Part shown: one piece after another, positions 58,501 through 64,000 of the stretch | How the letters are laid out: each line of letters opens with the position of its first letter | Position numbering within the stretch: the stretch's first letter is position 1 | DNA from: Atrina japonica | Taxonomy: Eukaryota; Mollusca; Bivalvia; Pterioida; Pinnidae | Reading direction: 5' to 3' | DNA: 64,000 nucleotides | Assembly: GCA_030159075.1 (NCBI GenBank) | Contig: BROG01000044.1 | Coordinates: 1,394,501 to 1,458,500, forward strand | Notes under the pieces: generated by a model | The model's input: the letters and a program-made list of their open reading frames with translations, nothing else | Told to the model about the DNA's origin: nothing | The model's database searches: none | Made by a program: the position numbers and the translations under genes

Positions 58501-61500
58501 AGAATACGAGTAAACAATTCATCAGTCGTTCAGCGATGATATTTAAATGCTCCTGTTTGTAAAAACACCTTGTCACAAAGTATGTCCTTTCTGAAAATTT
58601 TTCTTTTTAGTCTTAGTCTTTCGCCAATTAAGTAATCATCACCAGAAACTTAGGTCCTTAATTGATGATCGAAAACAAAACATCAATCAGTCAGTGATGA
58701 TTGTTAGTTCGTGGTTGGAAAAACACCCTGTCATAAAGCACATCTGAGTGCCTAATTACTACCCGGGGCGTTAATTGACACCTCCAGGTGTGTTGTGACT
58801 GTCAAAACATCGTGTATTGAGCCATGTTGTTGATTACTTCTCAAATTGTCCCGCGAGAATTATCTACAAGTTATCTCCCTTCCACAAGTAGTAAGTATGT
58901 AAGCAGTCACTATACGCAAGTAGGACAACTACCAGCTGACAAAATATAGCGGTCGCCAGTCGCGTAAGGCAGGTGGTCGCTATATAAAGGGTAAATATAT
59001 AGTAATTCTCAAGGGGCGGTCCAAATACGGTGGTTATGGACTGGAAGTCGTTATATGAGGGGGGTCGCTAAGGCAAGTTTGGCTGTAGTTGATTTTTAAA
59101 TTGGTTTATCAGTAGATTATTGTGAAGAAATACACCTTCATCAATCAGTTATTTTGTGGGATTATTACAACTTATTAGCTCACCTGACTTTAAGATGCAA
59201 GTGACATATTGTCATGACCCAGTGTCTTTTGGAATCTGTCCCTTAACTTCTCAAGAACCATTAATAGACAGAATTTAATCAATTTGTAAATAAAAATGTT
59301 TCATTTTCATAAACAAAATTTGTCTGCTACAAACAAGTTTTCATTTGGACTGTCTAGTACTTTATGATTGATCAAATTGATAAGTCAGATTTTTCTTTTT
59401 TGAAAAGGTTAAGTCAAATTGTCTATGGTTTGAACTTCTTTGGTGCAACTGAATAGCAGAATGCATAATTTCATATATTGAACATTATGATACATTCCTT
59501 CTTTGTAATGTATATTCATGAATATACACATTATGAGGCATTCCTTACATGTAATGTAAATTAATGAATTAATATACAATATTCCTTCATATTGATGTTG
59601 GAAATTAATAATTTTGAGTGTCTGGTAACATTTCTAACATATCCATAAAGTAATTCCTTTGTCAGGTGCATTTAAATTCATAGTTATAGTCTTAGATTGG
59701 AATTAAAAAGCAGTGGTATTGCACCTTTATACTTATTTTAAACTCCTTTAATTTTGTTGTCCTTAATTTTTTTTGTGATATTTCAATTTTCCATATTTTG
59801 CTGCCCTTAATGGAAACCATTCCAAAATACTGGAATTATATTTTCGTTACCTTTAGATTTCATGATTTTTCACTGCTTGCGAAATTAATTGGCATGAGAA
59901 AATTTAGGGGTTTACTTAACCCTTTGAACCCTGGCCACTTGAAATGAGCTGTTGCCCACCCTGGGCTCCTGGACAGAATTACCAAAAATTAAGATCTCGC
60001 TCATTTCCTTTATTTTTGGTTTGTAAATTGATTATTACGATAAATTGCTACTTCACAATTATTTACAGACTTATCCGAATCTTACTCCCATTCAGAATCA
60101 TTTTATCTGAATTCATCGTTACCCAGACTTTCCTCGTCATCAGAGTTCAACACCAGTTTGAGAACTTGATCTGCTGTTAACACGATTGAGTGCCTTTTAC
60201 TCATAATATTTAGCCATGTTATTGAGCAATATTTCTAGAAATGTACTGGTTTCACCAGAAATATGATTTATCAAATACAAGATGTTACAGGAGCTTTGAT
60301 TGGTCAATGAGAGCTATAGAAAATTGTAAATAATGGAATGAGTTCCCAGCCGGAAAATTGACCACCAGGGTATACAAGCGTTTATGTTTTGGCCAGTTTT
60401 TTAGGCCTCCAGGGTTCAAAGGGTTAAGATTTAATTCTGAATTGTTATACAGTAAAATTATTAAGTTGAAACAGACTGAAGGTTCAAAATTTTCTTTGGA
60501 AAAGACTATGAACCAATGAGTTTGTAAATTTTATAAAAATATATATGGAAATGTGATAATATATTCTATTTAGTGTCATAGACTTCACAAATGATGTCCT
60601 TGATAATCTTACAATTGTTTTAAAAATATACCTTTTTAAGGAGTGTTTTTAATGCTAGCTTAAACACTAACACAATAACACCAGTCCATAGTTGTTGTTT
60701 TTTGGTTTTTTTTTTTTTGGTGAATAAAGTATTTTTTTTTCTAATTCAGAGGAGGGCAAGGAAGGCAGAGTTGACACCAATATGACAACAGTGAATGGTG
60801 ATATACAGGATACAGGAGCCACAAATCAGGAAGATGAAGAAATGGAAGAAGGTTAATATTTACCTTGTATTGTCTACATAAATAAGTTTTTTGTATGACC
60901 CGGTTTAAAAGGAGATAATATTATTTTCACTCTGTCTGTCTGACACTTTAATCTGCCTTAATTTGTTATGGAATCAAAATAATTTCAGAGAAATGAATGA
61001 ATTAATTTTTATGACAGCCGACCTGAAAGGTCTGCTGTGGGCATCTAGTGTTTGGATCGTCCGTCTGTCTGTCTGTTTGTTCCACTATCTGTAATTCTGT
61101 CCTGCTTACATTTAAAGTGCAATATTTCAAGTTTGGTTTGTGACACAATAACCAAACTTAGATTGTAAGTTCATCTAAGGGTTGCTCACACTTCATGACA
61201 TCACATATCCCTGGGGATGGGGTCAAAATGTATGACATTGCAAAAATTTGTTGGGACTGGGGGCATTTGTGTTTCACAAACACATTTTATTTTTTAATAA
61301 AAATTTTAAACACACATTTACAAAATAAATGTCCAAAAATGAATAAGATTTTTAAACAAAATACCAGTTTTCTTTTTTGATGTTGTTCTGGAATTAATTG
61401 TCTTTTTTTTTTCCAGATGAAAGTCGAGCAGAGGCAACATTTAGACACACATTTGACAACATAAGCAAGCTAAAGGATACGCTTAGTCCACCATGCATGG

Positions 61501-63877
61501 TCAGAAACTTACCCTGGTATGTTTATCTAAAAATGGCTTCATTTTAACTCACCTCTGTGAAGTTAAGGGGTTAGAGGGTGGGATTATGCTATTGCCCAGG
61601 CAATGTTATTCTGTAAAGAATATTGGTTAATGTTAGGTATACCTGCTTCTACTGTTAATACATCAACTGAACTTGCTAATGACATATATTTTTATGATCT
61701 TTGGCACAGGCCATGCCTCAGATGCAGGATAAGTCTTGTTTTGTTTTTGTTTTTTTTTTTGCAAAATTTTAAATTGTAAATCTAAATGTAAGACAATTTC
61801 CCTGAGGTTGATGATGTCTCTGTGTACTTGAAAGTATCAATAGAATAAACATATGTACATCTTTATAACATTGCAAATTTAAATAAATGTAAATCATGAT
61901 TAAAGTTAATTTTTATGATTCAGTTAGATATCTGATACACATCTTTGGAAACTGTCTTGAGAGACCACTGTCATAAAAGATAACCTGTCTTCTGAGACTG
62001 CATTCTGAAAGCCACCAGGTTATATAAATTCTTTAAATAAAACCTCTTTTGAGAGACCACCTGTCTTTTGAGGCCACATTTCAATGGCAGAAGGGGTGGT
62101 CTCTCAAGACAGATTTCACCGTATGATAATATTGTTGTACATTGATAGCTGTAAACATTTCTGATTGGTACTTTAATTTTCTGTGCAGGTTTAAACACTT
62201 TATACAGAAGAGTACTGTCAGATATGATTATGTATCATTACATTGTTGGGGTCCACTGCTGCGGAGATAACCCGAGTCAGGTTAAATTTGCATCAGTTAA
62301 CTCTTTGCTTCATTTTTTGTACAGGAAAATCATGTGCATGCCTCGATGGAACCCAAACCCAGAGAGGCATAACCAGAAAACATTGGGATTCTTTCTACAG
62401 TGCAATGGGGAATCAGATTCTTCGTAAGTGTTGATATCAAATTGTGGTAATTTACATCCACATCACATACGTTTATTTCATTGCAGTTATAACATACTAA
62501 TTACAAATTTAGTGTATGAATGAGATTTGGGGAAAATGCAAATTATTTATTATTTGATAATTTCTGTTATGGCTATTTTGACTTGAGTTACAATTATGTG
62601 AACATTGTCAAGTAAAATGACACTATTTATTCTTTAAGAACATGAGCAAAGCATTATTTAAAATGTTTGTAACTGCTCATGCTATTAGTTATATATCTAG
62701 AACTGATGAGACTTAGGAATGTGATATACTGCTACGGTTGATTTAAGTGTAGCAGTGGTAGTCTTTCTGCTCTGCCTAATGTTTTATCATCAATATACAC
62801 ATGTGATTTGAAGAGCTCTGTATTGTATATCTGTTCAACCTAGTGTTTTACTGTCATTTGTATGTCTAATGTAAACCAACACTTAAATTGTGTCTGATGT
62901 AAATCAACACTTAAACTGTGTCTGATGTAAATCAACACTTAAACTGTGTCTGATGTAAACCAACACTTAAACTGTGTCTGATGTAAATCAACACTTAAAC
63001 TGTGTCTGATGTAAATCAACACTTAAACTGTGTCTGATGTAAATCAACACTTAAATTGTGTCTAATGTAAATCAACACTTAAACTGTGTCTGATGTAAAT
63101 CAACACTTAAACTGTGTCTGATGTAAATCAACACTTAAATTGTGTCTGATGTAAACCAACACTTAAACTGTGTCTGATGTAAACCAACACTTAAACTGTG
63201 TCTGATGTAAACCAACACTTAAACTGTGTCTGATGTAAACCAACACTTAAACTGTGTCTGATGTAAATCAACGCTTTCACTGTGTCTGATGTAAACCAAC
63301 GCTAGAACTTTGTATTACGTTTCAGATATTCTGACGACCTTATTTATTATTTATTGTTCTTTTATATCTTGCAGTTCATGGTCATGTAATGCATCAGCTG
63401 AACTCAGGATAATCAATCACAATCCTGATGGGGACAATTTTAAGAGAAGTAAGTCCATTGAAAATAGTTCAACATGATGTAAGAACGTCAAAAAAATTTG
63501 TTTAACTTCTTTATAATTATATCACACAACGCAGAAACTTGGATCTAGTTCTGATAAACATTAAGGTCTCTACCAACACTGGAAGATTCCTGACTACAGA
63601 GTCAAAAGATTTGGTCATTTTCTCCCAACTTGATTCTTATTTTGTCACATCCTGAGATTCCTTCTGTGACACACATTCTTGTTGAGTATGACAGAATCTT
63701 GAGTTTTCAGAATTAATTGACTGTAGCGGTCTTATTTTGACGTATGATTATTGCATCTGTTTAAGTGAATGGTTTTACCATTGTGTTTTATTATTATTAT
63801 TTTTTTTGCTAGAAATACAGCACTTGTTCTACAGTAAAGAAAATGATTGGGGATACAGTCATTTCCTGGCTTGGACA
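55516..63877 (+). CDS. USP7: USP7 deubiquitinase, first six coding exons (gene continues past window)
   Basis: Six spliced exons (55516-55591, 60750-60851, 61417-61516, 62325-62423, 63375-63448, 63813-63877; 516 nt, 172 residues) encode the start of ubiquitin-specific protease 7. USP7 removes ubiquitin from regulators such as p53 and MDM2, mainly in the nucleus. The N-terminus begins MNH and is acidic, with QEDEEMEEGDE. The MATH/TRAF-like substrate-binding domain starts at about residue 64 and carries SPPCMVRNLPW, MPRWNPNPERHNQKTLGFFL, SWSCNASAELRI and SKENDWGYSHFLAW. Asp162-Trp163 match the human substrate-pocket pair Asp164-Trp165. The rest of the MATH domain, the catalytic domain and the ubiquitin-like domains lie outside the window. 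Divergent from HAPSTR1. Confidence 0.95.
57828..59085. mobile_element. Non-autonomous CAGT-ended DNA transposon in USP7 intron 1
   Basis: The left end CAGTCAAACTTGTATATAAA and the right end (CAGCCAAACTTGCCTTAGCG on the opposite strand) form inverted repeats with TA at both flanks (57826-57827, 59086-59087). The 1.26 kb interior contains a diverged duplication (a segment near 58500-58590 resembles 58650-58745, with CATCAGTCGTTCAGCGATGA and CATCAATCAGTCAGTGATGA). No transposase frame is seen. Confidence 0.68.
59920..60423 (-). mobile_element. Non-autonomous piggyBac-type element with TTAA targets
   Basis: The termini CCCTTTGAACCCTGG and CCAGGGTTCAAAGGG are perfect inverted repeats, each flanked by TTAA (59916-59919 and 60424-60427), the diagnostic target of piggyBac transposons. 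The 504-bp interior still carries, on the minus strand, a short acidic frame resembling a transposase N-terminus (60204-60103). The element is therefore probably an internal-deletion derivative. Non-autonomous. Confidence 0.88.
60103..60204 (-). pseudogene. Remnant N-terminus of a piggyBac-like transposase (33 codons)
   Basis: Minus-strand ATG followed by MSKRHSIVLTADQVLKL and LNSDDEESLGNDEF, then TAA. An acidic, Asp/Glu/Ser-rich start is usual for piggyBac transposases. After the stop the frame continues with DSEWE and further stops. The assignment rests on the position inside TTAA/CCCTTTG termini and on composition, not on an alignment. Confidence 0.5.
60750..60851 (+). CDS. USP7: USP7 exon 2
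   Basis: 102 bp, phase 1 on both sides, reading EEGKEGRVDTNMTTVNGDIQ and DTGATNQEDEEMEE. The human counterpart has [20 protein letters not shown]. Acceptor CTAATTCAG; donor G|GTTAAT, a weak consensus. It is low-complexity acidic sequence but its placement and phases are consistent. Confidence 0.85.
61417..61516 (+). CDS. USP7: USP7 exon 3 (start of MATH domain)
   Basis: Encodes DESRAEATFRHTFDNISKLK and DTLSPPCMVRNLPW, matching human [20 protein letters not shown] and LSPPCFVRNLPW. Acceptor TTTTTTCCAG, donor TG|GTATGT (phase 2). Confidence 0.95.
61948..62126. mobile_element. AAGACCAC-type MITE (copy 5) in USP7 intron 3
   Basis: GGAAACTGTCTTGAGAGACC at the left and GGTCTCTCAAGACAGATTTC at the right form inverted ends, with GAGAGACCACCTGTCTTTTG inside. 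It lies wholly inside the intron. Confidence 0.68.
62325..62423 (+). CDS. USP7: USP7 exon 4
   Basis: Encodes KIMCMPRWNPNPERHNQKTL and GFFLQCNGESDSS, matching human [30 protein letters not shown]. Acceptor TTTTGTACAG, donor TC|GTAAGT. 99 bp, phase 2 on both sides. Confidence 0.96.
62864..63313. repeat. 28-bp minisatellite in USP7 intron 4, about 16 copies
   Basis: Tandem units of GTCTGATGTAAATCAACACT plus TAAACTGT. Variation is confined mainly to AAACC/AAATC and AAACTG/AAATTG. The last two units have degenerated. It lies 60 bp upstream of exon 5. Sequence-unrelated to the 28-bp array in the Galpha intron. Confidence 0.95.
63375..63448 (+). CDS. USP7: USP7 exon 5
   Basis: Encodes SWSCNASAELRIINHNPDGD and NFKR, matching human [20 protein letters not shown]. 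Acceptor TCTTGCAG, donor A|GTAAGT (phase 1). It follows the 28-bp minisatellite by about 60 bp. Confidence 0.95.
63813..63877 (+). CDS. USP7: USP7 exon 6
   Basis: Encodes KIQHLFYSKENDWGYSHFLA and WT, matching human [20 protein letters not shown]. Acceptor TTTTGCTAG, donor ACA|GTAAGT (phase 0). It contains the substrate-pocket residues Asp-Trp. The next exon lies beyond the window. Confidence 0.95.
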
Positions 63878-64000
63878 GTAAGTTTGTGATCACTATTGTG
63901 TTAAATCATTAATCATGAATATGTTTTAAAGAATTTAACAGAATTATCAAATATCTGGAACAAACAGGTGAATATTTAGTATAGCATTGTATGCATGCTT

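Larger units (their letters stand above)
55592..60749 (+). other. USP7 intron 1 (5.2 kb)
   Basis: Contains the CAGT-ended element (57828-59085) and a piggyBac-type element (59920-60423). The stretch 55592-57826 shows an AT-rich mix with a short inverted pair around 56980-57015 (TATCTACTTCCGGTAGA / AGAAGTAGATATAG) and related CATTTCGGTATTT and CATTTCAGTA words at 57275-57500. 59090-59915 shows nothing further. Confidence 0.8.
60852..63812 (+). other. USP7 introns 2 to 5
   Basis: Intron 2 (60852-61416), intron 3 (61517-62324), intron 4 (62424-63374) and intron 5 (63449-63812) lie between the exons above. Apart from the MITE at 61948 and the minisatellite at 62864 only AT-rich sequence is seen. 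Confidence 0.85.

Noticed and set aside
59944..60180. 78-codon plus-strand frame
   Set aside because: It lies inside the piggyBac-type element, antisense to the transposase remnant, and has no recognisable content.

Overview
This is a eukaryotic, AT-rich, intron-rich window from an invertebrate, most likely a bivalve or other mollusc. The reasons are long introns packed with short inverted-repeat elements and minisatellites, tRNA-headed SINEs with a shared 3' domain of a kind known from bivalves, frequent TACATGTA runs, and proteins that align to animal orthologues. The species call is inference. There is no operon, CRISPR array, or rRNA or true tRNA gene.

Three animal genes are recognisable, all as spliced exons. 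(1) Plus strand, 12807-18808: the last two coding exons of a G-protein alpha subunit of the G12/13 class, separated by a 5.4 kb intron holding several tandem arrays. Its upstream exons were not found and probably lie before the window. (2) Minus strand, 54940 to 41076: a complete four-exon orthologue of HAPSTR1 (human C16orf72), 265 residues, with every intron in phase 1. (3) Plus strand, 55516-63877 and beyond: the first six coding exons of the deubiquitinase USP7, giving the acidic N-terminus and most of the MATH/TRAF-like domain (172 residues). HAPSTR1 and USP7 are divergent with 575 bp between start codons. The human orthologues are also neighbours at 16p13.2, so this looks like a deeply conserved head-to-head pair sharing a promoter. 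Both act in ubiquitin-linked stress control (HAPSTR1 with the ligase HUWE1, USP7 as a deubiquitinase).

Layout: 1-12806 is repeat-rich non-coding DNA, probably Galpha intron or upstream sequence. 12807-19.1 kb holds the Galpha 3' exons and 3'UTR. 19.2-41 kb has no recognisable gene but many MITEs and repeats. 41-55 kb is HAPSTR1, whose 8.6 kb first intron carries a 5'-inverted LINE with perfect target duplications and a 2.1 kb nested foldback element. 55-64 kb is USP7, whose introns carry a pogo-like element, a piggyBac-type deletion derivative and a 28-bp minisatellite.

The most notable observations are the USP7-HAPSTR1 synteny, the textbook twin-priming structure of the LINE, the minisatellite that seems to have grown from the end of a MITE, the foldback element with an 8-bp target duplication, and the tandem repeat that carries nuclear-receptor DR1-type sites.
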